A DNA stretch of 64,000 bases from Gimesia fumaroli (GCF_007754425.1 NZ_CP037452.1:7640374-7704373); one strand, 5' to 3'. Shown: positions 24,668 through 34,654, numbered from the stretch's first letter. Notes: generated by a model not told the origin, from the sequence alone. Made by a program: numbers and translations.

Positions 24668-25999
24668 ATGTCGACCGAAACCAACTCACTGCCGTATAAA
24701 GTCAAGGATTACAGCGAAGAAGAATTCCAGAAGCTCGCTGCCTGGGGTCGCAAGGAAATTGAACTGGCAGAAACGGAAATGCCCGGTTTGATGTCTTTGC
24801 GGGAAAAGTATGGCAAAGAGCAGCCTCTTAAAGGGGCTCGGATCGCCGGTTGCCTGCATATGACCATTCAGACCGCTGTGCTGATCGAAACATTAACCGC
24901 ACTGGGAGCGGAAGTTCGCTGGTCGAGCTGTAACATTTTTTCCACACAGGACCATGCCGCGGCTGCGATTGCAGCGACCGGCGTACCGGTTTTTGCCTGG
25001 AAGGGCATGAATGATGAGGAATTTGACTGGTGTATTGAGCAGACGCTCTACTGGCCGAACGGCGAATCCTTGAATATGATTCTGGACGACGGTGGCGACC
25101 TGACTGTCATGGTACACGAAAAGTACCCCGAAATGCTCAAAAGCATTAAAGGTCTGACCGAAGAAACGACCACCGGCGTGCACCGTCTGCATCAGATGCA
25201 CGAACAGGGAAAACTGGGTGTGCCTGCGATCAATGTCAATGACTCTGTCACCAAGAGTAAGTTCGACAACCTGTATGGCTGCCGCGAATCACTGGCAGAC
25301 GGCATCAAACGTGCCACCGATATTATGATCGCGGGTAAAGTGGTCGTTGTCTGTGGATATGGTGATGTTGGTAAAGGTTGTGCCGATGCGATGAAAGGTC
25401 TGGGAGCACGCGTGCTGGTCACAGAAATCGATCCAATCTGTGCACTGCAGGCAGCGATGGAAGGCTTCGAAGTCACCACGATGGAAGACGCTGCCAGCCG
25501 CGGCGATATCTTCGTCACGGCTACCGGCTGCTGCGATGTCATCTGTGGCGAGCATCTTGATAACATGAAAAATGAAGCGATCATCTGCAACATCGGTCAC
25601 TTCGATTCCGAAATTCAGATCGCTTACCTGAAGAATCGCAAAGACATCGAGCAAATTGAAATCAAACCTCAGGTCGACAAATTTGTTTATCCTGATGGCA
25701 AAGCGTTGATCGTGCTCGCGGAAGGCCGTCTGGTCAATCTGGGTTGTGCAACCGGCCATCCTTCGTTTGTGATGTCAAACAGTTTCACCAACCAGGTAAT
25801 CGGCCAGATCGAACTCTGGAACGAAACCGACAAATACGAAATCGGAGTGTACATGCTGCCGAAACAGTTGGACGAAGAAGTTGCCCGTCTGCACTTGGAC
25901 AAACTGGGCGTCAAACTGTCGAAACTGTCAAATGACCAGGCAGAATACCTGGGCATTCCTGTCGAAGGACCTTACAAGCCGGAATACTATCGCTATTAA
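24668..25999 (+). CDS. ahcY: Adenosylhomocysteinase
   Basis: AhcY splits S-adenosylhomocysteine into adenosine and homocysteine with bound NAD, relieving inhibition of methyltransferases. The 443-residue protein has the substrate segment [43 protein letters not shown] (catalytic Lys and Asp) and the NAD loop GYGDVGKG (230-237). It ends in the usual KPEYYRY. The ATG at 24668 has AAGGATTGA upstream, which favours it over a TTG at 24662. A strong terminator follows, so it is monocistronic. Confidence 0.97.
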   Translation: MSTETNSLPYKVKDYSEEEFQKLAAWGRKEIELAETEMPGLMSLREKYGKEQPLKGARIAGCLHMTIQTAVLIETLTALGAEVRWSSCNIFSTQDHAAAAIAATGVPVFAWKGMNDEEFDWCIEQTLYWPNGESLNMILDDGGDLTVMVHEKYPEMLKSIKGLTEETTTGVHRLHQMHEQGKLGVPAINVNDSVTKSKFDNLYGCRESLADGIKRATDIMIAGKVVVVCGYGDVGKGCADAMKGLGARVLVTEIDPICALQAAMEGFEVTTMEDAASRGDIFVTATGCCDVICGEHLDNMKNEAIICNIGHFDSEIQIAYLKNRKDIEQIEIKPQVDKFVYPDGKALIVLAEGRLVNLGCATGHPSFVMSNSFTNQVIGQIELWNETDKYEIGVYMLPKQLDEEVARLHLDKLGVKLSKLSNDQAEYLGIPVEGPYKPEYYRY

Positions 26000-26031
26000 G
26001 AGCGATGAGCCTCCGACATTAGACTTTGAAG

Positions 26032-26071
26032 CCTCTGAATCACCCAGGTTGTGGTTCGGAGGTTTCTTTTT
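26032..26071 (+). terminator. Rho-independent terminator of ahcY
   Basis: CCTCTGAATCA (26032-26042) pairs with TGGTTCGGAGG (26052-26062), including G-U pairs. TTTCTTTTT follows directly. It lies about 33 bases after the ahcY stop codon. Confidence 0.8.
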
Positions 26072-26190
26072 GGTAGTAATCCAAACTGTGATTGTCAGCT
26101 GAGGAATGAGTTTTTATAATCCGAAAGCAGTTTTTCATGTGAAAACTGATCCTGCAACCCCTTTCATCACAAACAGAGAAAGCTTCTTTC

Positions 26191-27210
26191 ATGACACAGT
26201 CTTCTTCCCGCCGTGACTTTCTGAAACAAACAACGGCCTTTTCCGCCGGACTTGCCTTGAGCGGTTGGGCCGGTTCCGCGTTTGCGACGACTTCACTCAA
26301 TAATCCTTTGTTCGAAATTTCCCTGGCAGAATGGTCTCTGCACCGTGCACTCAAAGGAGGAAAGCTGGACAACCTGGACTTTGCCAAAGTCACCAAAGAA
26401 GAGTTTGGTATCAATGCCGTTGAGTATGTGAATCAGTTCTTCAAAGACAAAGCCCGGGACAAAAAATACCTGGCCGAAATGAATCAGCGGGCCGCTGATG
26501 TGGGCGTGAAAAACCTGCTGATCATGATCGACGGGGAAGGGGCACTCGGTGATCCCGATCCCAAAAAGCGGACACAAGCCATTAAGAACCATCACCAGTG
26601 GGTGGAAGCGGCCAAAACACTGGGTTGTCATTCCATTCGCGTGAACGCCCGCAGCAATGGCAGTTATAAAGAACAGCAAAAACTGGCAGCCGACGGTTTA
26701 CGTCGTCTGACTAACTTTGCCGCAAAGTATGGCATTAACGTGCTCGTGGAAAATCATGGTGGTCTGTCTTCCAACGGTGCCTGGCTGGCTGGTGTGATGA
26801 AGATGGTCAATCTGCCCGGCTGTGGCACATTGCCCGACTTCGGAAATTTTGTTCTCGACCGTAAAACCGGCGAAGAATATGACCGCTATAAAGGAGTCAA
26901 GGAACTGATGCCTTATGCCAAGGCCGTCAGTGCCAAAACACATGAGTTCGATAAAGATGGCAACGAGATTAAGACAGACTATGTGAAGATGATGAAAATC
27001 GTGCTCGATGCGGGCTACCACGGCTACGTGGGCATTGAATACGAAGGCAAAAAACTCGACGAATATGCGGGCATCAAAGCCAGCAAGAAACTGCTGCTCA
27101 AAGTACGGGAAGAACTGACACCAGAGGAAGCAGTCGCTCCTCAGGCTGTCGAATGCTGTGAACCAGGTCGCAGACGCATCTTCCGCCGCCGTCGTCTTTT
27201 CAGAAGATAA
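26191..27210 (+). CDS. Tat-exported xylose-isomerase-like TIM-barrel protein (sugar phosphate isomerase/epimerase family)
   Basis: A 339-residue protein with a twin-arginine signal ([20 protein letters not shown]), followed by an AP-endonuclease-2/xylose-isomerase-like barrel. Matching segments are [47 protein letters not shown] and [13 protein letters not shown]; the glutamates and histidines in these segments would bind a metal. Such exported members are abundant in planctomycetes and are thought to act on sugars or hydroxypyruvate-like compounds, but the substrate is unknown. The C-terminus is arginine-rich ([13 protein letters not shown]), which is unusual. Confidence 0.82.
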   Translation: MTQSSSRRDFLKQTTAFSAGLALSGWAGSAFATTSLNNPLFEISLAEWSLHRALKGGKLDNLDFAKVTKEEFGINAVEYVNQFFKDKARDKKYLAEMNQRAADVGVKNLLIMIDGEGALGDPDPKKRTQAIKNHHQWVEAAKTLGCHSIRVNARSNGSYKEQQKLAADGLRRLTNFAAKYGINVLVENHGGLSSNGAWLAGVMKMVNLPGCGTLPDFGNFVLDRKTGEEYDRYKGVKELMPYAKAVSAKTHEFDKDGNEIKTDYVKMMKIVLDAGYHGYVGIEYEGKKLDEYAGIKASKKLLLKVREELTPEEAVAPQAVECCEPGRRRIFRRRRLFRR

Positions 27211-27234
27211 ACGGTCTCTATTTCAGAGCAATAA

Positions 27235-27280
27235 AAAAACGCCTCATCGCAACAGTCGCGATGAGGCGTTTTCTGTTTTT
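27235..27280. terminator. Strong bidirectional terminator
   Basis: AACGCCTCATCGC pairs with GCGATGAGGCGTT around AACAGTC (about 27238-27270). An A run lies on the left and TTTTCTGTTTTT on the right. It separates the plus-strand TIM-barrel gene from the convergent minus-strand desaturase gene. Confidence 0.9.
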
Positions 27281-27289
27281 ACAGATCGA

Positions 27290-28336
27290 CTATGAGGCAC
27301 GATGTGCATTCGAGACGTCCCGATCAGAGAGAATTTCTCTGGCGACATCGGTCACAAAGTTATCAGCGCCAAGCCATTTCTCTTTTTTCGGAGCAGGGGC
27401 CCCTACATTCATGCCAACTCCCGGCTTCCAGAGCGCGGGCAAGGTATGCTTCATGGCTGACATGTAAGTTGTAAAGACCGGATACTTGGTATCAGGATTG
27501 TCGTTTTGGTAATTGTCCATCTTTTCGACCAGTTTGTTGTGAGCAATTTTGGGATGTCGATGATGGGGACCATGCACGAAGATATCGAAGTTAATGTAAG
27601 TACAAATCCGGGTAATCAGGTTGGAACCGATGACAGTTCGTGTGCCCAGCAAAGGATCGTAGCTTTGCATACCCAAGTGTTCTGTGAATTTGCGGAAGGT
27701 CTGAATCACACTGGCAACCCAGTGAGGAATAATCCAGGCTACAATGAATGGTTTCCAGAGCGAGAACCAGGCAATGGTGCCCAGAATCAATGCCCAGACA
27801 ATCGCCATCACGGCATATTCCATTCGCATGGCTTTCATGATTTCCGGTTTTTTCACCGGCGTGTTTCTACTGAAACACAAGCGAGCGTACACAAACGGAG
27901 ATGTAAAAAATCCAAATGGCAATTCCAGCCAGCAGAAAATGCGGCGGAATGTCAGTGATGTTTTCGGGTCGGAATAAGGCCACAATTCCCAGTCGCCGGG
28001 CTTGTTCAAGTAAGCATGGTGACGGATATGGGCTTCCCGATATGCGGTATAGGATACAAACAGCATGGTACCGATGGCTCGTCCCAGCCAGATACTGACC
28101 CAGGGCTTTCCACAAATTCCCTGGTGGGATGTTTCATGAAAACAGCTTGACCAGCAGAACATGCTGTAAGCAGCGATCAACGTCAAACCGACCTGGTAAT
28201 ACCAGATACTGGAAGGCCATTGAAAAGCCAGCGCTAAAATAGCAGCTGATCCAAATAGCGAGTGTAAAAAACGGGGTGTTGTCGACTTTGTCTCGAGATC
28301 GCAGATCTCTTTGGCGGTATAATGGGTAACCGACAT
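27290..28336 (-). CDS. Membrane fatty acid desaturase family protein
   Basis: Integral membrane di-iron desaturases introduce double bonds or hydroxyl groups into lipids. The 348-residue protein has the three histidine boxes: HETSH (67-71), HIRHH (103-107) and HGPHH (255-259). Hydrophobic helices lie around residues 28-62, 82-96 and 175-210. The C-terminal tail is charged. The spacing fits the FA_desaturase family, but the substrate, fatty acid or carotenoid-like, cannot be decided. The ribosome binding site is strong (AGGAGGTACG). The gene is monocistronic and ends at a shared terminator. Confidence 0.88.
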   Translation of the reverse strand: MSVTHYTAKEICDLETKSTTPRFLHSLFGSAAILALAFQWPSSIWYYQVGLTLIAAYSMFCWSSCFHETSHQGICGKPWVSIWLGRAIGTMLFVSYTAYREAHIRHHAYLNKPGDWELWPYSDPKTSLTFRRIFCWLELPFGFFTSPFVYARLCFSRNTPVKKPEIMKAMRMEYAVMAIVWALILGTIAWFSLWKPFIVAWIIPHWVASVIQTFRKFTEHLGMQSYDPLLGTRTVIGSNLITRICTYINFDIFVHGPHHRHPKIAHNKLVEKMDNYQNDNPDTKYPVFTTYMSAMKHTLPALWKPGVGMNVGAPAPKKEKWLGADNFVTDVAREILSDRDVSNAHRAS

Positions 28337-28662
28337 GGCACGTACCTCCTGGTTGTGCTCAAACTTTTAAAACGGTTCGTTAAAATACGTATCGGAAATG
28401 CAGGCCTATGCTTCATCAGGGGAAATGCAACATTTTGACCAGTTCTGATTGAGTTCTGGCAGAATCGTTTGCCTTACTCATACTTCCCGGTACTTTTAGA
28501 ATAAGTCGATAAAAGACTAATGTAGAATTGAATTATCAGGCAGCGTAGAGAATTTACGGAGCGAATACGCAGATCTCTGCCTGTGCCGATTATGGCGATT
28601 GCACCGCCAGTAATATCAAGCGAGGTCGTTCAGGTACGAAGGAGTAACCACAACAATTGGAG
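28337..28662. other. Intergenic region between desaturase and sulfatase genes
   Basis: About 325 bases lie upstream of the desaturase gene and downstream of the sulfatase gene (both minus strand). No gene-like frame or clear hairpin was identified. The desaturase promoter should lie here but was not recognised. Confidence 0.4.
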
Positions 28663-30141
28663 TTACTTTGAGGCAGGCAGATAGAGCGAGGATTCGGGAA
28701 ACAACTTCTTGGTCATCAGCACTGTCTTTGATTTGCCACCATGCCAGAGATCCCATTTCGGATCGGCGTATTTGGCAAAGAACTGATCCATGCGCCTCTT
28801 GAGTTCTTTTCGTTTGCTGTTGAATTCAGAATCTTCGATCAGATTCTTTCGTTCTCCGGGATCTTGCGTCAGTTGGTAGAGTTCGTTCGGCGTTTCGCGA
28901 AACCGTTCAATGTATTTCCAGTCTCGGGTTCGGATGGCGCGCACATTTTCAAACTCATAGAACACGGCTTCCGACCAGGGAATCTGTTCGCCCTTGAGTA
29001 CCGATGCAAAATTACGGCCGGGAGTTGCTGGCTTTTCTGGAATTTGATCCTGCAAGCCCAGATAGTGGAGCAGGGTCGGGTAGACATCATAGTTCGCGAC
29101 CATCATATCCTGACGGGCACCCGAAACGATTTTTCCAGGTTGAGAGAAGATCAGCGGGATTGTCATCGTCCAGTCGAACGCCGTTAGAGGTCGCGTATGA
29201 TCGCCCATGCCCCAATAGCCACTATGCCCGCCGGCCAGCCCCTGATCAGCAGTAAAAATCACCAGCGTGTTCTCGCGAAGTCCCAGTTCTTTCAAGGTCT
29301 GCATGATCTCTCCAACGCCATCATCGACGGCGGAAACTTCTGCCGCATATTTGCGAATGATGCCGAGATCACCAATCCAGTCCCCATAATTGAAGTTCCA
29401 GGGCTGTGGCTTTTCTCGAGGAAACGAGGGGAATGTCTTTTTTTCATAGTCTGCTTTGAACCGGTTTTTGATCGGCTCCTTCATGGCTGAACCTAAGCCG
29501 TAAGGACCATTGTATGCCAGGAACAGAAAGAACGGTTTATCCTGATTTTGTTTGATGAACTTGATGCCGTTCTGCGTCCATAAATCCGTGAGGTAGGTTG
29601 GCTCCTCTCGAATTTTTTCGTGCTCGATTACTTTCTGATTGTAAAAACCCGCACTGCCGCCATGTGGTTTCGTAATCCAGTAAGAAAAGCCTTCCTGCGG
29701 ATAGAGGTTATCTCCCAGATGCCATTTGCCCGAAAGTCCGCAAACATATCCGGCATCATGCAGGACTTGTGGAATCGACTGGAACTCTTCCAGCGTATTA
29801 AACGAATCGGGGCCGGTTTGAATGCGAGGTCTGAGATAACAGTGCACTCCATGCTGGCAGGGCATCAGACCGGTGAGAAACGAGGCACGGGTCGGAGAGC
29901 AGACAGCATTGTTCGCAAAGGCGCGCGTGAACAACGTTCCTTCTTTCGCCAGCTGGTCAATATGCGGGGTCTTAATATCCTTGTTGCCATAACAGCCCAG
30001 CGTCCATTCACCATGATTGTCAGTCATGATAATTACAACGTTAGGCTGCTTTTGCTCTGCAGCCGGCAAAATTCTAACGGTCAAAACACTTAGGAACAGG
30101 ATCAGGCTACTGTTAAGAATTACTGAAATTACCCGACGCAT
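28663..30141 (-). CDS. Secreted formylglycine-dependent sulfatase
   Basis: Type I sulfatases hydrolyse sulfate esters using a formylglycine made from a cysteine. The 492-residue protein has a signal peptide (about 1-28) and metal-binding MTDNHGEWTLG (Asp41). The modification motif is CSPTR (Cys81), followed by ASFLTG. Further active-site segments are SGKWHLGD, FTADQGLAGGHSGYWGMGDH and the C-terminal ENVRAIRTRDWKYIERF. It probably acts in the periplasm on sulfated polysaccharide or glycan. No carbohydrate-degrading gene is adjacent. Sulfatases of this type are strongly amplified in planctomycetes. Confidence 0.93.
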   Translation of the reverse strand: MRRVISVILNSSLILFLSVLTVRILPAAEQKQPNVVIIMTDNHGEWTLGCYGNKDIKTPHIDQLAKEGTLFTRAFANNAVCSPTRASFLTGLMPCQHGVHCYLRPRIQTGPDSFNTLEEFQSIPQVLHDAGYVCGLSGKWHLGDNLYPQEGFSYWITKPHGGSAGFYNQKVIEHEKIREEPTYLTDLWTQNGIKFIKQNQDKPFFLFLAYNGPYGLGSAMKEPIKNRFKADYEKKTFPSFPREKPQPWNFNYGDWIGDLGIIRKYAAEVSAVDDGVGEIMQTLKELGLRENTLVIFTADQGLAGGHSGYWGMGDHTRPLTAFDWTMTIPLIFSQPGKIVSGARQDMMVANYDVYPTLLHYLGLQDQIPEKPATPGRNFASVLKGEQIPWSEAVFYEFENVRAIRTRDWKYIERFRETPNELYQLTQDPGERKNLIEDSEFNSKRKELKRRMDQFFAKYADPKWDLWHGGKSKTVLMTKKLFPESSLYLPASK

Positions 30142-30367
30142 GAGTGTCGCCCCTTCCGGAAGTCAAACCTGGATTTCTTACGACTGTTAATTAAATCATG
30201 CGGCATCGTCGGATTATTTTCAAGCGGTTCCTTTGATAGAGTCGTAGATTTATTACCGATTCAACGGAATTCTGAGAATTCCACATTCTGTCATCATGTC
30301 CAGTCGAGATTGAGTGGCGACGCAAATGGGGTTTGAAGGGAACAGAAATGAAGCAACGTGATACAGA

Positions 30368-30601
30368 TTAATAATGAGGTGGCTTTTCCTGATAGGGATC
30401 CCGGCCTTCGTCTTCTTCTTCCAAGGCGCCCAGACGGGAATCAAGTGATTTCAGTGACTTATTCAAAGCATCAACGGTTGTGTTCTGCTGGATAATGGCC
30501 TGATTTAACTGTTCGACTTCATGTTGAAGATGCATCAACACGGATTCGACCTGAGTTAAACGAGACGATAGTTCTTCCAGACTGGATGGAATCTCATTCA
30601 T
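30368..30601 (-). CDS. slyX: SlyX family protein
   Basis: A 77-residue coiled-coil protein: heptad-like LSSRLTQVESVLMHLQHEVE continues through QLNQAI and SLDSRLGALEEE. It ends in the family's C-terminal PPHY motif. SlyX has no agreed function; in enterobacteria it lies next to the prolyl isomerase gene slyD. Here an FKBP gene is only about 4.5 kb away, with unrelated genes between. No strong ribosome binding site was seen. Confidence 0.82.
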   Translation of the reverse strand: MNEIPSSLEELSSRLTQVESVLMHLQHEVEQLNQAIIQQNTTVDALNKSLKSLDSRLGALEEEDEGRDPYQEKPPHY

Positions 30602-30716
30602 TCGAGAGCGTGCCTTTCGCGGACGATACTTTTTTTATTGTGCAGAAGAGTTATGATGACGTTATGATTTTATTTCGTCGCGTTCTACTTTGAAACAATC
30701 TGAGGTGAGATTCACT

Positions 30717-32243
30717 ATGATTCAGCGATTTCGGTTTTGTCTGCAGACACTCTTATTCTCGATTGCGTTCTCTTTACTCCTGTTTGCTGAATCCCAGGCT
30801 GCCGAAAACACGTTTCAGATTCGCTTTACTGATTCAATACATCAGCAACCCTATACAGGACGCGTTTATCTGATCTTTACCCGCATGGATCGCGAGCCGC
30901 GACTGGGCCCCTCCTGGTTTCAACCAGAATTATTCATTGCGCTAGACGTGAAAGACTGGCAGCCGGGAAAAACTATTGAGTTCGCTCCCGATACGAAAGG
31001 GCTACTTTCATTCCCAAACCCATTGTCCGAAATGAACCTGGCAGGGTATCGTGCACAAGCCGTGGTTCGCTTTAATGAAACAGAGCCCCAGATCGGCACC
31101 GCTCCTGGAAACGGTTATAGTCGAGTCATCACCGTCCCCGCAGGCGGATTTCCAAATCCACCGCTCCTGACGGTCGATAAACTGGTGCCTGAAAAATCGA
31201 TTAAAGAGAGCCGCTGGAACAAGTATTTCAAAGTTCGTTCTCCCCTGTTATCAAAATTTCATGGACGCGATACCTTTTTCGAGGCCACGGTTCTTCTGCC
31301 ACAAAGTTATTATGAGCAACCCGAAAGAACGTATCCGGTGATTTATACGATTCCCGGCTTTGGCGGCGATCATTTACGCGGACGGAGTTTGACTCCTGTC
31401 TCAGAGCAGAATGAAGGAGGCGTAGAATTCATTCGCGTCTTATTAAATCCGAATTGCCGCTACGGGCATCATGTCTTTGCCGACTCGGCCAATAATGGCC
31501 CTGTTGGAAAAGCATTCACGACAGAGTTTTTGCCTGCACTCGAAAAGAGCTATCGTGCGATTCCCAATCAACGTGCTCGGTTTTTAACAGGACACTCTTC
31601 GGGAGGCTGGTCTTCACTCTGGTTACAGGTAACCTATCCCGATACGTTTGGTGGTACGTGGAGTACCGCCCCCGACCCCGTAGATTTTCGAGATTTCCAA
31701 CAGATCAATCTCTACGATCCTTCAAGCAACATGTATCGTGATGCCGCGAATCAACCCAGGCCGCTTGCCCGTATGGGGCAGCAGCCAGTCTTATGGTATG
31801 AATCCTTTGCCAAAATGGAACACGTTCTAGGCCCCGGCGGTCAGCTGCGAAGCTTTGAAGCTGTTTTCAGCCCGCGCGGAAAAGATGGAACACCCCAAAA
31901 ACTGTATGACCGGGAAACCGGGACCATCGACCTTCAAGTTGCCAAAACCTGGAAAGGCTATGATATCCGGTTGATTTTGGAAACGAACTGGGAAAAACTT
32001 GCGCCTAAACTGGCAGGAAAGATTCATGTCTTTATGGGCGATCAGGATACATTTTATCTGGAAGGGGCAACGGTGTTGCTCAAACAGTCTCTGGATCGCT
32101 TGAATGGGGACATCGCTGCAGATACGGTGGTCGAGATCTTTCCGGGAAAAAATCATTCATCGTTGATGACCAGAGATTTAGTCATGCGGATGCGAAAAGA
32201 AATGGTGCAAATGTTTCTCGCACATCAGGATGAGATCAAATAA
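30717..32243 (+). CDS. Secreted alpha/beta-hydrolase esterase (esterase D/feruloyl-like family)
   Basis: A 508-residue protein with a signal peptide (MIQRFRFCLQTLLFSIAF, ending near residue 30). An N-terminal beta domain of about 150 residues is followed by a putative-esterase alpha/beta-hydrolase domain. The nucleophile elbow is GHSSGG in FLTGHSSGGWSSLW, and the catalytic histidine is probably in FPGKNHSSLM near the C-terminus. YTIPGFGGDHLRG is likely the oxyanion segment. Substrate is unknown; cell-surface polysaccharide esters are plausible. The ATG at 30717 has CTGAGGTGAGA upstream and gives the signal peptide directly; a TTG at 30690 is less likely. Confidence 0.82.
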   Translation: MIQRFRFCLQTLLFSIAFSLLLFAESQAAENTFQIRFTDSIHQQPYTGRVYLIFTRMDREPRLGPSWFQPELFIALDVKDWQPGKTIEFAPDTKGLLSFPNPLSEMNLAGYRAQAVVRFNETEPQIGTAPGNGYSRVITVPAGGFPNPPLLTVDKLVPEKSIKESRWNKYFKVRSPLLSKFHGRDTFFEATVLLPQSYYEQPERTYPVIYTIPGFGGDHLRGRSLTPVSEQNEGGVEFIRVLLNPNCRYGHHVFADSANNGPVGKAFTTEFLPALEKSYRAIPNQRARFLTGHSSGGWSSLWLQVTYPDTFGGTWSTAPDPVDFRDFQQINLYDPSSNMYRDAANQPRPLARMGQQPVLWYESFAKMEHVLGPGGQLRSFEAVFSPRGKDGTPQKLYDRETGTIDLQVAKTWKGYDIRLILETNWEKLAPKLAGKIHVFMGDQDTFYLEGATVLLKQSLDRLNGDIAADTVVEIFPGKNHSSLMTRDLVMRMRKEMVQMFLAHQDEIK

Positions 32244-32266
32244 AACGCAGCGCACTTTATTGCTGT

Positions 32267-33307
32267 TTAACTGCCGATGTAGCGAGCATAGATTGTTTTT
32301 GCGATCGAGGGATCATCGGTGCCTTTGATGATGGCGCGACCATCACGAAACAGGCTGATTTCATAATCAGGATCTTTCAGATTCAATCTAAGCAAATACG
32401 CATTGAAATCGACCACTCCAGAATTCTGGAGTTTTTTCGCCAGCTCTTCAAAGATGATCTGCCCTTTATCTGCGGGTGAAACCTGAACCGCATTTCTGCC
32501 GCACAGTCGCGTGGTGCGCGAGCCTTGTTCTCCCTTCAGCCAGATTCGTTCTCCCTGATGACAGGCCTTGCAGCCCGCTTTGTCACGGAGATCGGCCACA
32601 CTCATCTGCCGGAATGATCCCTCCCAGACATCGACGACAGTCAGTACCGGCTTGATCTGTTCTTCAAGTCCAGCAAGCAGCTTGATTGCGTCAACGGCTT
32701 CTAATGACGCGATCACATTCACCGTTGGTCCCAAGATGCCCGCGGTATCACAGGTCTCCGTGCTTCCCGGTTCCGGAGCAGAATCGATCAGGCAGCGCAG
32801 GCAGGCAGTCTTGCCAGGCAGGATCGTCATCGTTTGCCCGGTACTGCCGATACAGCCGCAGTAAATCCAGGGGATGCCCAGTTCCAGTGAGACATCATTG
32901 ATCAGATAGCGGACTTCAAAATTATCTGTACCATCCAGAATTAGATCGACGTCATTTGCCAGTGCTAAGATATTGGTATGATCAATGTCTTCCACAATCG
33001 GTTCGATTTTGACTTCGCTGTTAATTTTTTTCAGTTTCTCAGCAGCAGCAATCGCTTTGGGAAGTTTTGCGGCCACATCAGTTTCGTCAAACAGGACCTG
33101 TCTCTGCAAATTGCTTAGTTCGACAAAATCGCGATCCACAATTTTCAATTGACCAACGCCTGCCCGGACCAGCGTTTCCGCTAAGACGGTTCCCAAAGCG
33201 CCACAGCCGCACAATAAGACGCGACCCTGCATCAAGCGGGCCTGGCCTGCCTCCCCCAGTTCTGAAAAGAGGACCTGCCGACTGTAACGTTCCATTTCCG
33301 ATTTCAT
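32267..33307 (-). CDS. ThiF/MoeB/HesA-family E1-like adenylyltransferase
   Basis: These enzymes adenylate the C-terminus of ThiS, MoaD or a similar sulfur carrier. The 346-residue protein has the ATP-binding loop GCGALG (34-39), DRDFVELSNLQRQVLF and DGTDNFEVRYLIND (metal site). Zinc cysteines sit in CLRC (169, 172) and CKAC (246, 249), and Cys186 in ETCDTAGIL is the likely catalytic residue. The last about 90 residues, in place of the rhodanese domain of MoeZ/Uba4, form a short uncharacterised domain (AVQVSPADKGQIIFEELAKK onwards), which resembles a sulfur-carrier-related or PqqD-like tail. The target carrier is not encoded nearby. Confidence 0.88.
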   Translation of the reverse strand: MKSEMERYSRQVLFSELGEAGQARLMQGRVLLCGCGALGTVLAETLVRAGVGQLKIVDRDFVELSNLQRQVLFDETDVAAKLPKAIAAAEKLKKINSEVKIEPIVEDIDHTNILALANDVDLILDGTDNFEVRYLINDVSLELGIPWIYCGCIGSTGQTMTILPGKTACLRCLIDSAPEPGSTETCDTAGILGPTVNVIASLEAVDAIKLLAGLEEQIKPVLTVVDVWEGSFRQMSVADLRDKAGCKACHQGERIWLKGEQGSRTTRLCGRNAVQVSPADKGQIIFEELAKKLQNSGVVDFNAYLLRLNLKDPDYEISLFRDGRAIIKGTDDPSIAKTIYARYIGS

Positions 33308-33443
33308 ATTGATCGTCGCCTGATAGCTGATTTAGAAAAAAGATCTCTCTTTATTTTAGCAATCAGTGACCGGGATAACAGAGCGCCGTCATGAGAACCA
33401 TGTGTTCTTACCAACCAGGGCGTTCTGATTTGCTGACGGGCAT

Positions 33444-33483
33444 CAAAAGAGCCCCGCCGCGGGAAGCAACGAGGCTCGGCTCT
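33444..33483 (-). terminator. Probable terminator of the zinc-ribbon membrane gene
   Basis: AGAGCC (33448-33453) pairs with GGCTCT (33478-33483) around GC-rich sequence. On the minus strand it is followed by a short T run (AAAA at 33445-33448). It lies about 25 bases after the stop codon of the gene ending at 33509. The T run is short. Confidence 0.5.
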
Positions 33484-33508
33484 GTTTCAGTTCGTATTCA
33501 CTATGAGA

Positions 33509-34654
33509 TCAGTCGACGCTGATTTCCTGAAGCAACGAGACAAATTGCGGCTTGATCAAACGACGAGAATGTTCGTTCCAGCCTTCTGCCGCCACTTTCA
33601 AAGTGATCCTGGGTTTGATCCAGGTGGCAACCTGTTTGTTCTTCACAAAAGGTTTCTTTTGTCTCAGTTCTGGCAAACGAGACTCCCACTCTTTTCGAAT
33701 ATCTTCCGGAAGGTCGCTACCGATAATGTATCCCGCATACACCAGCTTCTTGTTATAGGAAGAGGCGATGAGAACCGAATCGATCTTTCCATTTGGCAAT
33801 GCCGAGTATCCGAGTAGCAGACAGTCATACTCCTGCAGGGGCGCTGTCGCGGTTTCTTCAGGTTCCTTTTCTGGCTCAGGCTCGGGAAGCGCTCCACCGG
33901 CTGCTCCGGCTGCTGCCGCTGCCTTTTCTGCCATTTTATCTGGCGTCTCTTCGCTTCCGCCCGCAAAATCGTCCAATGCTTCTTCCAAATTGTCTGCGCC
34001 GTCACCTTCCGCATTTTTAGCCTGATCAACAATTGTAGCGACCAGGTTGACATTCGCCGATTTTCGCACTCCCCAGTCTTTGAACAGGGAATTGAATTCA
34101 AAACCACCTACTATGGCAAACGCGCTGATAAATAAAGTCAGTCCCCAGACTGCCATATCTAATTTCCAGGCACCTGCCGGAAAACGACGAACCGTCGGTC
34201 CCCAGATTTTGAGCGGCGTCAGGAAGATGCTCAAGATACCGAACTCGACTGATTTCGAGACAGCGTTCAAGTAGACAATCATATGCGCAATCATAAACAT
34301 CAGAAAACCAACAGTGGCTTGTGTGATGGTCCACAAACATAACTCAGCTGCGCTGGAGCAATAATATCGTGCACCAATACTCAAACCAATGGCGGCAATC
34401 GTACCGAATCCTAAGATCCAACCCCATTCCGGAATGATTTCCCAGACAGTTTGCGGTTGTGGTTTGATTTCTACCTGATCCTCGAGTTCAGTCTGGCCTA
34501 CACATTTTCCCAGAGCTGGATAGTAACCACACTTCGGGCACCAGGAAGAAAGGCCCCAAGGCTCGTAAGTACCGCATTCAGAACAGGTCGGTTTTGCCTG
34601 CGAATTGTGGATATCCTGTAAAAGCTGGTCGTTACTCTTATTAATTTCTGGCAT
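33509..34654 (-). CDS. Membrane protein with zinc ribbon and C-terminal DNA-ligase-like OB domain
   Basis: A 381-residue protein of unusual layout. Residues 24-42 form a zinc ribbon (CSEC, then CPKC). Hydrophobic helices follow (about 78-95, 104-130, 138-150 and 167-185), then an Ala/Glu/Pro-rich linker (about 212-272). The last about 105 residues (275-378) read CLLLGYSALPNGKIDSVLIA, KKLVYAGYI and TWIKPRITLKV, then a WNEH segment. This resembles the C-terminal OB domain of ATP-dependent DNA ligases of the LigD/LigB type. No ligase nucleotidyltransferase motif (KxDG) is present, so it is not a ligase. I infer a membrane-bound protein that reuses the OB fold. The ATG at 34654 starts directly before the zinc ribbon; an upstream extension to 34882 does not look protein-like. 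Confidence 0.68.
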   Translation of the reverse strand: MPEINKSNDQLLQDIHNSQAKPTCSECGTYEPWGLSSWCPKCGYYPALGKCVGQTELEDQVEIKPQPQTVWEIIPEWGWILGFGTIAAIGLSIGARYYCSSAAELCLWTITQATVGFLMFMIAHMIVYLNAVSKSVEFGILSIFLTPLKIWGPTVRRFPAGAWKLDMAVWGLTLFISAFAIVGGFEFNSLFKDWGVRKSANVNLVATIVDQAKNAEGDGADNLEEALDDFAGGSEETPDKMAEKAAAAAGAAGGALPEPEPEKEPEETATAPLQEYDCLLLGYSALPNGKIDSVLIASSYNKKLVYAGYIIGSDLPEDIRKEWESRLPELRQKKPFVKNKQVATWIKPRITLKVAAEGWNEHSRRLIKPQFVSLLQEISVD

